A stretch of DNA of 64,000 nt from the NCBI RefSeq assembly GCF_900101815.1, contig NZ_FNAO01000007.1, positions 355,158 to 419,157 on the forward strand, in the 5' to 3' direction. The notes below the pieces were generated by a model. That model saw nothing but the letters and a program-made list of their open reading frames with translations. It ran no database searches and was not told the DNA's origin. The stretch comes from Pricia antarctica (GTDB lineage: Bacteria > Bacteroidota > Bacteroidia > Flavobacteriales > Flavobacteriaceae). This document shows, one piece after another, positions 29,266 to 37,655 of this stretch (positions are counted from its first letter, which is position 1; every line of letters starts with the position of its first letter). Both the position numbers and the translations under genes were made by a program.

Positions 29266-30564
29266 TTAACTCTCGTCCAATAGAAACTCCTTCAGCTCCC
29301 CATAATTTTTTATCGGGATGGATTTTTTCACCCTATGCATTACCTGTTCGATTTGCGGCGGGATTTTGAGGGTTGCCCCGATAGTTTCCACCACCACATC
29401 CAAAAACTTTACAGGGTGCGCGGTTTCCAAAAAGATGCCATAGGTATCCGGATGGCTTTCCCTATATTTTTTTAAGCCGAGATAGCCAACGGCCCCATGA
29501 GGGTCGGAGATATAGCCGCTAGTCTTGTAGATTTTTAGGATAGCGTTCCGCGTTTCTTCATCCGTGAATGCAAAAGAGGAAAGATTCTTTTTCAAGGCCA
29601 CATAATCATCGGTATACAAATGTCGGATACGGATAAAATTGCTTGGATCTCCAACATCCATAGCGTTGGAAATGGTCGCTGTAGAAGGTTTCGGATTGTA
29701 TTTTCCGGTTAGCATGAATTCGGGAACGGTATCGTTCACATTGGTGGCGGCCACAAAATGTTTGACGGGCATGCCCAAGCGTTGGGCGACCATACCGGCA
29801 CAGATGTTCCCGAAATTCCCGCTTGGAATGGAAAAGACTATCTCTTTTGCTTTGGATTTAACGGCCTTATAGGCAAAAAGAAAATAGAACATTTGCGGCA
29901 GCCATCTTGCCACGTTAATCGAGTTGGCCGAGGTGAGCTGCATTGCCGCCAGTAGCTCTTCATCCAAAAAGGCGGTCTTGACCATTTTTTGGCAGTCGTC
30001 GAAAGTACCGTCCACTTGCAAGGCGGTAATATTTTTCCCCAAAGTGGTGAGCTGTCGTTCCTGGATATCGCTCACTTTTCCACTGGGGTAGAGTATGACC
30101 ACCTTTACGCCGTCAACCCCTAAAAAGCCGTTGGCCACAGCACCGCCAGTATCTCCGGAAGTAGCCACCAGTACGGTTACTTCTGATTTTTTTCCACGGG
30201 AAAAATAGCTAAGGCATTGTGCCATGAACCGCGCGCCCACATCCTTAAATGCCATAGTGGGACCGTGGAAAAGTTCAAGCGTAGCCACCTTATCCTCTAT
30301 TTCGACGACCGGAAAGTCAAAGTCCAACACTTCCTGTAAAATATCCTTTAGAACTGAATCGGGAATATCGGCTGAAACAAATTGCCGAATGGCCTGAAGA
30401 GCGATTTCATGGTGTGATAAATTCTGGATATCCGTAAAGAACGAATCGGGTAGGGGAGTGATACTTTCGGGGAAATATAATCCCTTATCAGGAGCAATAC
30501 CTTGGATAACGGCATCTTTAAAGGATACGTCGGGAGCTTTTTTGTTAAGGCTGTAATAGTTCAA
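29266..30564 (-). CDS. thrC: Threonine synthase
   Basis: A 432-residue PLP enzyme converting O-phosphohomoserine to threonine. The PLP-lysine region is LFHGPTMAFKDVGARFMAQ (Lys in AFKD) and the phosphate-binding region is VATSGDTGGAVANGF. The N-terminus MNYYSLNKKAPDVSF fits the short bacterial class. It is the last gene of the thrA-thrB-thrC set, all on the minus strand, with 140 bases between thrB and thrC. Confidence 0.96.
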   Translation of the reverse strand: MNYYSLNKKAPDVSFKDAVIQGIAPDKGLYFPESITPLPDSFFTDIQNLSHHEIALQAIRQFVSADIPDSVLKDILQEVLDFDFPVVEIEDKVATLELFHGPTMAFKDVGARFMAQCLSYFSRGKKSEVTVLVATSGDTGGAVANGFLGVDGVKVVILYPSGKVSDIQERQLTTLGKNITALQVDGTFDDCQKMVKTAFLDEELLAAMQLTSANSINVARWLPQMFYFLFAYKAVKSKAKEIVFSIPSGNFGNICAGMVAQRLGMPVKHFVAATNVNDTVPEFMLTGKYNPKPSTATISNAMDVGDPSNFIRIRHLYTDDYVALKKNLSSFAFTDEETRNAILKIYKTSGYISDPHGAVGYLGLKKYRESHPDTYGIFLETAHPVKFLDVVVETIGATLKIPPQIEQVMHRVKKSIPIKNYGELKEFLLDES

Positions 30565-30704
30565 TGGTTCGATTTTAAAACCTGCCCCTCTGGCAAGCGG
30601 GTTTATGAATTTGATGCTTTGAAAAAGGCGGATGTAGGATTCACGATTTTTTTAAAAGCTATCATCTTTTAGAAAAAGCAGCGTTTTTTTCATGGTGGCT
30701 TCCT

Positions 30705-31625
30705 TTACAGTGCACGAACGCCGTCGACATTCACCTTTGAAACATGCACGTCATAATCTATCCCGATTTTTTTATAGACTTCCTTCATAGCACCTGCAAC
30801 CTTTTTGGCTGTCTCTTCTCCTTTGCTAAACGCAAAAATCGATGGCCCAGAACCCGAAATGCCACATCCGAGCGCCCCGGCTTCCAAGGAAACGGATTTA
30901 ACCTTATCAAACCCGGGAATCAAAATGGAGCGGATGGGTTCTACAATATGATCGATCAGGGAACGGCCGATGAGGTCGTAATCCTCGGTAAAGAGTCCCG
31001 CTACCAATCCGCCGAGGTTTCCCCATTGTTTTATGCCATCGGCCAAGGTGATATTCGTCTTCAATATTTTTCGGGAATCGGAGGTTCGTATTTCGATTTG
31101 AGGATGTATCACCGTAGCCCACAATTGCGGGGGACTTGGAATCGCAACAATATCCAACGGATGATAACTGCGTACCAACGTAAAACCCCCGAATAGGGCA
31201 GGAGCGACGTTATCGGCATGGGCGACCCCGCTGGCCAGTCGCTCGCCTTCCATGGCAAATTTTACCAATTGGAGTTTTGAAAACGGCCGGCCGAGTAGTT
31301 CGTTCATGGCCCAAACGGCACCTGTAGAACTGGCCGCGCTACTACCTATACCGCTACCTGCCTTGATTTTTTTGTGGATTTCTATTTCGAATCCGCCTTC
31401 ATAATCGCTTTCGGCCAATAATGCCAGTCCGGCTACACCGGCCACGTTCATATGGGTTTCAATGGGCAGGTCCTGGCCGGTCAATTTTGTAATACGGATA
31501 CCTTTCTGGTCGACTTTCCGGATAATCATTTCGTCACCGACGCTTTCCAATGCTACGCCAAGCACATCAAACCCGCAGGAAATATTGGCTATTGTGGCGG
31601 GACAAAAAACACTAATATTTTTCAT
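30705..31625 (-). CDS. thrB: Homoserine kinase
   Basis: A 306-residue GHMP kinase that phosphorylates homoserine. The ATP-binding GHMP motif is IKAGSGIGSSAASS at about residues 89-102. The N-terminal FCPATIANISCGFDVLG and C-terminal GCGISGSGPSIFAF are standard. It is the second gene of the threonine operon, 128 bases after thrA. Confidence 0.96.
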   Translation of the reverse strand: MKNISVFCPATIANISCGFDVLGVALESVGDEMIIRKVDQKGIRITKLTGQDLPIETHMNVAGVAGLALLAESDYEGGFEIEIHKKIKAGSGIGSSAASSTGAVWAMNELLGRPFSKLQLVKFAMEGERLASGVAHADNVAPALFGGFTLVRSYHPLDIVAIPSPPQLWATVIHPQIEIRTSDSRKILKTNITLADGIKQWGNLGGLVAGLFTEDYDLIGRSLIDHIVEPIRSILIPGFDKVKSVSLEAGALGCGISGSGPSIFAFSKGEETAKKVAGAMKEVYKKIGIDYDVHVSKVNVDGVRAL

Positions 31626-31635
31626 TTTGGTTGTA

Positions 31636-31753
31636 ATTGCGAGCGGAGCAAAGCAATCTATTCAGCATTCTAAGATGTGTAAGAAATAGCCGCGCCGCTC
31701 TTAAAATTTTTCGGCCATTTCAACCCTGCCGTTCGCTCCTCGCGAACGCATTG
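31636..31753. repeat. Repeat-like spacer between thrA and thrB
   Basis: The spacer contains attgcgagcggagcaaagca and a second gc-rich inverted word (gttcgctcctcgcgaac). Strings of the first type recur as small dispersed intergenic repeats in many Bacteroidota genomes; this is from memory and only one copy is in the window. Confidence 0.4.
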
Positions 31754-34198
31754 TTAAAAATTACCGATTCGAATAATATCCGCAAATATCCCCGAAGCGG
31801 TTACATCCGCACCCGCACCCGCGCCTTTAATAATCATCGGTTGATTCGGGTAGCGTTCGGTATAGAACAGCACAATATTATCACTTCCTTCGAGATTGTA
31901 AAAATCGTGGCCTTTGGGAATCTGCTGTAAGCCGACGCTCGCTTTCCCATCTTCGAATTGGGCCACATACTTTAATTTGCTATCCGCTTTTTGGGCATCC
32001 GTATATAATTTTTGAAAACCGGTTTCGTGCGTCTTAAGGGAAGCGAAGAAATCTTCATTATTGTCAGTATCAAGGCTTTCTTTCGGTAAGAAGGGTTTGT
32101 TCTTGATATCGGAAATGTCAAGTTTATTCCCGCTTTCTCTCGCCAAGATCAAGATTTTGCGCATCACGTCGATTCCACTAAGGTCGATTTTGGGATCGGG
32201 CTCGGTATACCCTTCCGCTTTCGCCTGTTCCACCACGTCGTGAAAGGTAGTATTTTCGTTAAAATTGTTGAACACGAAATTGAGACTTCCGGATAGTACG
32301 GCCTGGATTTTAAGAACCTTATCCCCCGAAGCTATCAAATGCTTCAAAGTGTCGATAATCGGCAACCCCGCACCCACGTTAGTTTCGAAGAGGAAAGGGG
32401 CGTTGTAAGTTCGCGCCAGATCTTTCAAGCTTTTGTAATTCTCATAGTTCGATGAGCACGCAATTTTATTACAGGTGACGACCGAAATACTGTTCCCCAG
32501 ATACGAGTGATAGGTCGATGCTACTTCGTCGCTGGCCGTATTGTCCACAAAAATGGAATTCCTGTAATTGAGGTTTTGCACCGTTTCGAAAAATCCTACT
32601 TTGTCCGCCTTTTGACCTTGGGCCAATACGGATTCCCAATCTTTTAGCGGGATGCCATTTTCGTCAAATACCATGGTGCGGGAGTTCGATATGCCGATGA
32701 CCCGAATGTTCAGTTTTAGGTTTTCCTTTAAAAACTTGCGCTGTTGCCGTACCTGCTCCAAGAATTTGGCGCCTACATTGCCAACACCCATGACAAAAAG
32801 GTTGAGCTGTTTGATGTTTTCCTCGAAAAATTCCTCATGAAGGGCGTTCAGGGCTTTTTTTACATCACTTTTTATGATAACTGCGGAAATGTTCCGTTCC
32901 GAAGCCCCTTGAGCGATTGCCCTGATATTTACATTGTTACGTCCCAAAGTACTGAACATCTTGCCGCTCAGGCCTTGATGGTGTTTCATGTTATCACCTA
33001 CAAGCGCGATAATGGCCAGATCGATTTCGGCGATGGTTGATTTTATTTTTCCGCGTTCGATTTCATACTCAAAAGCCGTGTTGACCACATCTACCGCATG
33101 ATGTACATCGTCTGCCGAAATTCCGACGCAAATGGAATGTTCGGAAGACGCTTGGGTGATAAAGACGACGCTGATTTCGGCTTGGGAAAGTACTTCGAAA
33201 AAACGTTTCGAAATTCCCGGGATACCTACCATTCCGGGACCTTCTAAAGACAGCAGCGCCATATTGCCCACATGGGTAATGCCCCTAACGGTCTTTCCTT
33301 TTTCGTTCTTGTTCTTTGTAATCAGGGTGCCGGCATCTTCAGGCGCCAAGGTGTTTTTGATATGGATGGAGATCCCTTTCGCCAAAACGGGCTGTATGGT
33401 CGGAGGATACAATACCTTAGCGCCAAAATGGGATAGTTCCATGGCCTCTTCGTAGGATATATGCGGAATCGCCTTGGCCTGTTTGACCAGTTTTGGATTG
33501 GCAGTGAACATGCCGCTGACATCCGTCCAAATTTCGAGAACCTCGGCATCGATTGCAGCCGCCACTATGGCAGCGGTATAGTCGGAACCGCCCCTTCCCA
33601 AAGTGGTAGAGCTTCCATTTTCCGAAGAAGCGATAAAGCCTGGCATTACGATAACTTTGTTCGGTACCTCGGAAAAATAAGTAGCACAGTTGGTATTGGT
33701 TCGTTCGAAATGAACACTCGCCTTTCCGGTGCTATCACCGGTCTTTATGAGTTCCCGGCTATCCTTGTAAACGACATCCATCTGTTCCTGCAAAAAGAAC
33801 TCGCTAATGATATAGGAAGACAAAAGTTCGCCGTAACTCACGATTTTATCGGATAGTTTGGGCGTAATTTCTCCGATCAGATAGGCGCCTTCCAACAAGG
33901 TTTCCAAGGTGTTGATATCACTTTTTACCTTGCTCAAGACCTGGCTCTGATCCTTTATGGAAATCAGCTCCTTGATCGTGGCCAAGTGCCGGTCCTCTAT
34001 TTCCTTTAAAACTGTTTTATAATCCCTGTTTTGAACGGAGGCTAATAGCGCGGCATGCAAAAGCTGATCGGTAACCCCACCAAAGGCGGAAACAACGACA
34101 ATGATTTTATCCGCAACCGTATGAGCTACGATATTTTTGACCAAGCTTATATTTTGGGCGTTGGCAACGGATGTGCCCCCGAATTTTAAGACTTTCAT
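31754..34198 (-). CDS. thrA: Bifunctional aspartokinase I / homoserine dehydrogenase I
   Basis: An 814-residue fusion of aspartate kinase (about 1-290), two ACT-like regulatory domains (about 300-450) and homoserine dehydrogenase (about 460-814). Kinase motifs are KFGGTSVAN at the start and GRGGSDYTAAIVA. The dehydrogenase Rossmann motif is VMGVGNVGAKFLEQV and its catalytic region is TEPDPKIDLSGIDV, with Lys/Asp residues. It catalyses the first and third steps from aspartate to threonine, and in enteric bacteria is feedback-inhibited by threonine. It heads the thrABC set. A 39-codon frame ends in a 4-base overlap with its ATG (see the separate entry). Confidence 0.96.
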   Translation of the reverse strand: MKVLKFGGTSVANAQNISLVKNIVAHTVADKIIVVVSAFGGVTDQLLHAALLASVQNRDYKTVLKEIEDRHLATIKELISIKDQSQVLSKVKSDINTLETLLEGAYLIGEITPKLSDKIVSYGELLSSYIISEFFLQEQMDVVYKDSRELIKTGDSTGKASVHFERTNTNCATYFSEVPNKVIVMPGFIASSENGSSTTLGRGGSDYTAAIVAAAIDAEVLEIWTDVSGMFTANPKLVKQAKAIPHISYEEAMELSHFGAKVLYPPTIQPVLAKGISIHIKNTLAPEDAGTLITKNKNEKGKTVRGITHVGNMALLSLEGPGMVGIPGISKRFFEVLSQAEISVVFITQASSEHSICVGISADDVHHAVDVVNTAFEYEIERGKIKSTIAEIDLAIIALVGDNMKHHQGLSGKMFSTLGRNNVNIRAIAQGASERNISAVIIKSDVKKALNALHEEFFEENIKQLNLFVMGVGNVGAKFLEQVRQQRKFLKENLKLNIRVIGISNSRTMVFDENGIPLKDWESVLAQGQKADKVGFFETVQNLNYRNSIFVDNTASDEVASTYHSYLGNSISVVTCNKIACSSNYENYKSLKDLARTYNAPFLFETNVGAGLPIIDTLKHLIASGDKVLKIQAVLSGSLNFVFNNFNENTTFHDVVEQAKAEGYTEPDPKIDLSGIDVMRKILILARESGNKLDISDIKNKPFLPKESLDTDNNEDFFASLKTHETGFQKLYTDAQKADSKLKYVAQFEDGKASVGLQQIPKGHDFYNLEGSDNIVLFYTERYPNQPMIIKGAGAGADVTASGIFADIIRIGNF

Positions 34199-34314
34199 GA
34201 TAAGGGTAGTATTAACGAGTGATTTGGGAAAGCGCGCTGTAAATTGCCAAAAGTGTAGAATTTTTTTTGGTTATCCCAAGGGGATGAACCGGCCAATGGA
34301 AAGGGTGTACGCAT
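34195..34314 (-). CDS. Short upstream ORF overlapping the thrA start (39 aa), function unknown
   Basis: On the minus strand an ATG at 34314 opens a 39-codon frame whose TGA overlaps the thrA ATG as ATGA. The peptide begins MRTPFPLAGSSPWDNQ. It is not rich in threonine or isoleucine (two Thr, one Ile), so it is not a classical attenuation leader of the enteric thrL type. It may be a translationally coupled small gene or simply an open frame; I cannot tell from one sequence. Confidence 0.3.
   Translation of the reverse strand: MRTPFPLAGSSPWDNQKKFYTFGNLQRAFPNHSLILPLS
34269..34290 (-). promoter_or_regulatory. Hairpin in the thrA upstream region
   Basis: ggttatccc and gggatgaacc form a nine-base-pair stem with one bulged base and a 3-base loop, about 70-90 bases before thrA. 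The T8 run at 34261-34268 is on the upstream side for plus-strand transcription, and becomes A8 after the hairpin in the thrA transcript, so it is not an intrinsic terminator for thrA. Its role is unknown. The remaining sequence between thrA and nnr (34315-34549) is AT-rich with no identified feature; it must hold divergent promoters. Confidence 0.35.
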
Positions 34315-34549
34315 TATAAAATGGGATATAGTCTAGTTTTATGTCCGTTCAAGCTAAAAACATACGGTTTCGAAAGCTTCAAAAGTAGTATTTTTAGGCG
34401 CTTAATCAAATTTTTTCTATTCCGTTATTGGGTTTCCGGGTTATTCAGATTTAGGGTTGGCCGAATAGGGAACTTAGTTGTCAATAACCTAAATAGTGAC
34501 AGCAAAGAGATTCTTACTTTTACAGGGATGACAACAAAATAGCATTTTT

Positions 34550-36091
34550 ATGAAAATATTCTCCGCCGAACAAATATACGCCGCTGATAAAGCCACTATA
34601 AAAAAACAGGATATCACGAGCGATGCGCTGATGGAACGGGCCGCAACGCAGTTGTTCAACTGGTTGCACCTGCGATTGCAGGGCGACCAGGTCAAGATCC
34701 ATCTGTTCTGTGGTATCGGAAACAATGGCGGCGATGGCCTGGCATTGGCGCGGCAGCTTCAGGAACACGGCTATACTTGTACGGTCTACGTGGTCAATTA
34801 CAGCAAAAAACGCTCCGATGATTTTTTGACCAATCTCAAACGTTTGAAGGATCGAGAGGTGTGGCCCGAATTTCTGGAGGAAGGCGATGACCTGCCCGAA
34901 ATCGGTCGGGAGGATATTCTAGTCGATGCCATTTTCGGATTGGGACTGAACCGTCCGCCAGACGATTGGGTCGTCGAAATATTCGAACATCTGCACCGCT
35001 CGGATGCTTTTACGCTTTCGGTGGATATTCCATCGGGATTATTTACGGATAAAGTGCCTGCCGATGAAAAAGCGGTCGTTAAGGCGAACCATACCCTAAG
35101 CTTTCAAGTACCTAAATTAATCTTCTTCCTCCCTCAAACAGGAATCTACACCGAACAATGGGAACTATTGGATATCGGTTTGGATACGGAATTTTTGATG
35201 AACACGGAGACGGATTATGAACTCATCGGGAAGAACGAGGTGCTATCCTATTACATTCCAAGAGAAAAATTTTCGCATAAAGGCACCTATGGCCATAGTT
35301 TGATTATTGGTGGTAGCTATGGAAAAATTGGTGCGGTTCATTTGGCTGCTAAAGCCTGTTTGCATACGGGAAGTGGACTGGTCACCGTCTATGTGCCACA
35401 ATGCGGATATATTCCATTACAGACCAATTTTCCCGAAGCTATGGTTATTACGGATGTGGATGAAAGACACATTTCGAACATTGATTTTGATATTTCCCCT
35501 ACCGTGATTGGCATAGGCATGGGTATGGGCAAGGATAAAAAAACGGTAAAGGCTTTTATCGATTTTTTGAATAGCAATGATACGCCTTTAGTGGTCGATG
35601 CCGATGCGTTGAACATTCTCTCTGAAAGCAAGGAACTTCTAAAGAAACTACCTTCTCAAACTGTTTTGACCCCACATCCCAAAGAACTCGAACGCCTGAT
35701 CGGAAAATGGGACGGTGATTTCGAAAAATTGGAGATGGCCAAAGCCTTCTCTAAAATGTATGATTGTGTACTGGTCATTAAAGGCGCTAATACCATTACT
35801 GTTTACGATGGAAAAGGCTATGTGAATACTACTGGCAACCCCGGAATGGCAACGGGCGGCACCGGCGATGTGCTTACGGGGATGATTACCGGACTTGTTG
35901 CCCAAGGTTATGAACCTTTGCGAGCCTCTATTATCGGGGTGTATCTGCACGGTCGGGCAGGTGATATTGAGGTGGAAAAGACAGGTTATCAAGCGTTGAC
36001 GGCCTCTAGCGTCATTGAAGGGATTGGGCGCGCGTTTTTAGATTTGTTTGCGGTGAATGAAGAACTGAAGTCAGGAAGGGAACAGTCCTAA
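34550..36091 (+). CDS. nnr: Bifunctional NAD(P)HX epimerase / ADP-dependent NAD(P)HX dehydratase
   Basis: A 513-residue fusion that repairs hydrated NADH and NADPH. The N-terminal YjeF epimerase domain (about 1-215) has GIGNNGGDGLALARQL and DAIFGLGLNRP. The C-terminal carbohydrate-kinase-like dehydratase domain (about 225-505) has HKGTYGHSLIIGGSYGKIGA, LTPHPKELERL and the ADP-binding NPGMATGGTGDVLTGMITG. Domain order and length match the bacterial fusion. It is divergent from thrA. Confidence 0.95.
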   Translation: MKIFSAEQIYAADKATIKKQDITSDALMERAATQLFNWLHLRLQGDQVKIHLFCGIGNNGGDGLALARQLQEHGYTCTVYVVNYSKKRSDDFLTNLKRLKDREVWPEFLEEGDDLPEIGREDILVDAIFGLGLNRPPDDWVVEIFEHLHRSDAFTLSVDIPSGLFTDKVPADEKAVVKANHTLSFQVPKLIFFLPQTGIYTEQWELLDIGLDTEFLMNTETDYELIGKNEVLSYYIPREKFSHKGTYGHSLIIGGSYGKIGAVHLAAKACLHTGSGLVTVYVPQCGYIPLQTNFPEAMVITDVDERHISNIDFDISPTVIGIGMGMGKDKKTVKAFIDFLNSNDTPLVVDADALNILSESKELLKKLPSQTVLTPHPKELERLIGKWDGDFEKLEMAKAFSKMYDCVLVIKGANTITVYDGKGYVNTTGNPGMATGGTGDVLTGMITGLVAQGYEPLRASIIGVYLHGRAGDIEVEKTGYQALTASSVIEGIGRAFLDLFAVNEELKSGREQS

Positions 36092-36550
36092 TCAAGCACA
36101 CTCAAAACTTTCTTTCTCTACCTAGGCATCATCTATTAATTTATTGGTCATTTCTATACTACATTCTAAATATCCATATTCAAGATTATTTGCCACCAAC
36201 GGTTTTCTAAAGCTACCATAGTTGCATTGAACTCCTTCAGAGGTATTGTTTGCTACCGAGAATATTGGCTTTTGAGGTCAGATGAAGTCATTGTTTAACA
36301 GCATAACAGGGCTCCGGTTTTCAAAATGAGGAGATAGGACCTGAAAATGTGATATTCGTAGGTGAAAGGAAAAGTCCAAATTAGTTCATTATTCTCTTTT
36401 CTTTGGCCCCCAGCTATTTTAATTCGATTCCGCATAAAACACAGCTATAAGATTCAAAACACATTTCGTGGTTTCGAAAGTCTGATTTAGGTTTTGGAAA
36501 CGAGCATTAGTTGTGGTAACTTACTGACATCATAATTCAATTGTAAAACT
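36092..36550. other. Gene-free 459 bp between nnr and a truncated gene
   Basis: No intact gene. On the minus strand about 36122-36271 reads as about 50 open codons ending in TAG, containing QCNYGSFRKPLVANN and LECSIEMTNKLID. This looks coding-like and may be a decayed C-terminal fragment, but I do not recognise the family. Confidence 0.3.
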
Positions 36551-37069
36551 ATGTCTACGTTCAACGTCAATGCAGACTTAGTTCCCCTCTTCCGTGGATT
36601 GGTAATCGGTTTACAGCCATTCGCCAATGCCCAACAGGTCGCCCTGTACTTTAATGCGGACGTCCGGCATTTGCATGCCTCTTATAACTCTGCTGACGCA
36701 CTTTCTAACATAACGGCCCTGTTAACCCGTATCATCACCTTTACCCCTCAATCGTATTCCGTTACTGTGTCCATTGGCACTTGCAGCGATACCATAGATG
36801 GTTGTATGCTGACCATCGAAAATACGGGAGTAGACCTTTCACGGGTTGTTGAAATCGTATCGACGGTTAGCGATGGTCTTCGTTTGGAAAAAGTAAATAG
36901 AGGTACCCGTTTTGTCATTGAAATACCCGTAATGTACGAGGCTGCGCCGGTAAAAATTCAGACCGGAAACGGAGCGCAACAGAACAATAATCACTTCTAT
37001 TTAACCCGCCTTTTAACCCAAGCCAACGCATTATCGTATTCAATAAAAAACTTCATAGGTTTCTTATAG
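36551..37069 (+). pseudogene. Truncated sensor/regulator-like gene (GHKL-type ATPase-like fragment)
   Basis: A 172-residue frame. About residues 1-138 look conserved-protein-like: LVPLFRGLVIGLQPFA, a region resembling the dimerisation/ATPase transition of histidine kinase-like proteins, then LTIENTGVDLSR and GLRLEKVNRGTRFVIEIP, which resembles the end of a GHKL ATPase domain. Flavobacterial regulators with this N-terminus usually continue into an AraC-type DNA-binding domain (from memory). Here the last about 24 codons run antisense through the end of the neighbouring minus-strand gene and look unrelated. I infer loss of the 3' half by a rearrangement. An intact short ATPase-like protein is the alternative. 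Confidence 0.5.
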
Positions 37070-37392
37070 AACAGCTTTTCGATCTTAAAGTTGTGCATAT
37101 CGATTTCCTTGACGGAAACGATGGCGAAGGCCTTTAGGTTTTCGAGTTGCCGTAGATAGGTGTAGATGGTAGGATCGACGGCGTAGGAATTTTTGCGTAG
37201 GCTGATAAAACCAAAATTTTTATTTCTGAAATGTATTTCAGAGATACCGATAATTTGGTAGGCTCTTTCTAAAGTAAGGGTGGCGTCTTCTTCAAAAAGC
37301 GATACCATATAATTCTCATAAACCTGAATTTTTCCGATCTCTAAATCATACTCCCTAACGATAACTCTCTTCTTCGGCCGTTCCACTTTCAT
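36997..37392 (-). CDS. Conserved-looking hypothetical protein, possibly SpoIIAA/STAS-like
   Basis: A 131-residue cytosolic protein starting MKVERPKKRVIVREYDLEIG. An upstream ATG at 37428 is in frame, but the extension is AT-rich, so I prefer 37392. The alternation of hydrophobic strands and the closing FFIEYDNALAWVKR resemble the small STAS/SpoIIAA-like proteins of Flavobacteriia that sense or bind a ligand; this is weak. Its last 73 bases overlap the convergent truncated regulator gene. The clpC terminator lies just upstream, so it needs its own promoter. Confidence 0.6.
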   Translation of the reverse strand: MKVERPKKRVIVREYDLEIGKIQVYENYMVSLFEEDATLTLERAYQIIGISEIHFRNKNFGFISLRKNSYAVDPTIYTYLRQLENLKAFAIVSVKEIDMHNFKIEKLFYKKPMKFFIEYDNALAWVKRRVK

Positions 37393-37550
37393 TATATATA
37401 AATTATAGTGTTCTAAATGCTCTGCCACGAAAGTAGTAGTAAGCAGTGCATTCGGATAAAATACTAGACTAAAAGCGAAAATATCGTTTGTACTGCTAAT
37501 AAGTGGGGCTTACGGTATCGATTTTCGTTTTATCCCACCTTTGGTCATTA

Positions 37551-37579
37551 AAAAAAGGAGCCAAATTAATGACTCCTTT
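37551..37579 (-). terminator. Intrinsic terminator of clpC
   Basis: Read on the minus strand, aaaggag and ctccttt form the stem around a 12-base loop, followed directly by more T (ttttttt in total). It lies about 75 bases after the clpC stop. Confidence 0.75.
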
Positions 37580-37655
37580 GGTATTATAGTTTGAAAATAT
37601 TTCCGCTTTGGAAACAGTAACTTTTTTCTCTAAAACTTGCGTATTTTGCTATTAC

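Noticed and set aside
34195..34314. Classical thr attenuator leader peptide
   Set aside because: Only two Thr and one Ile codons, and the hairpin is followed by A, not T, on the thrA strand.
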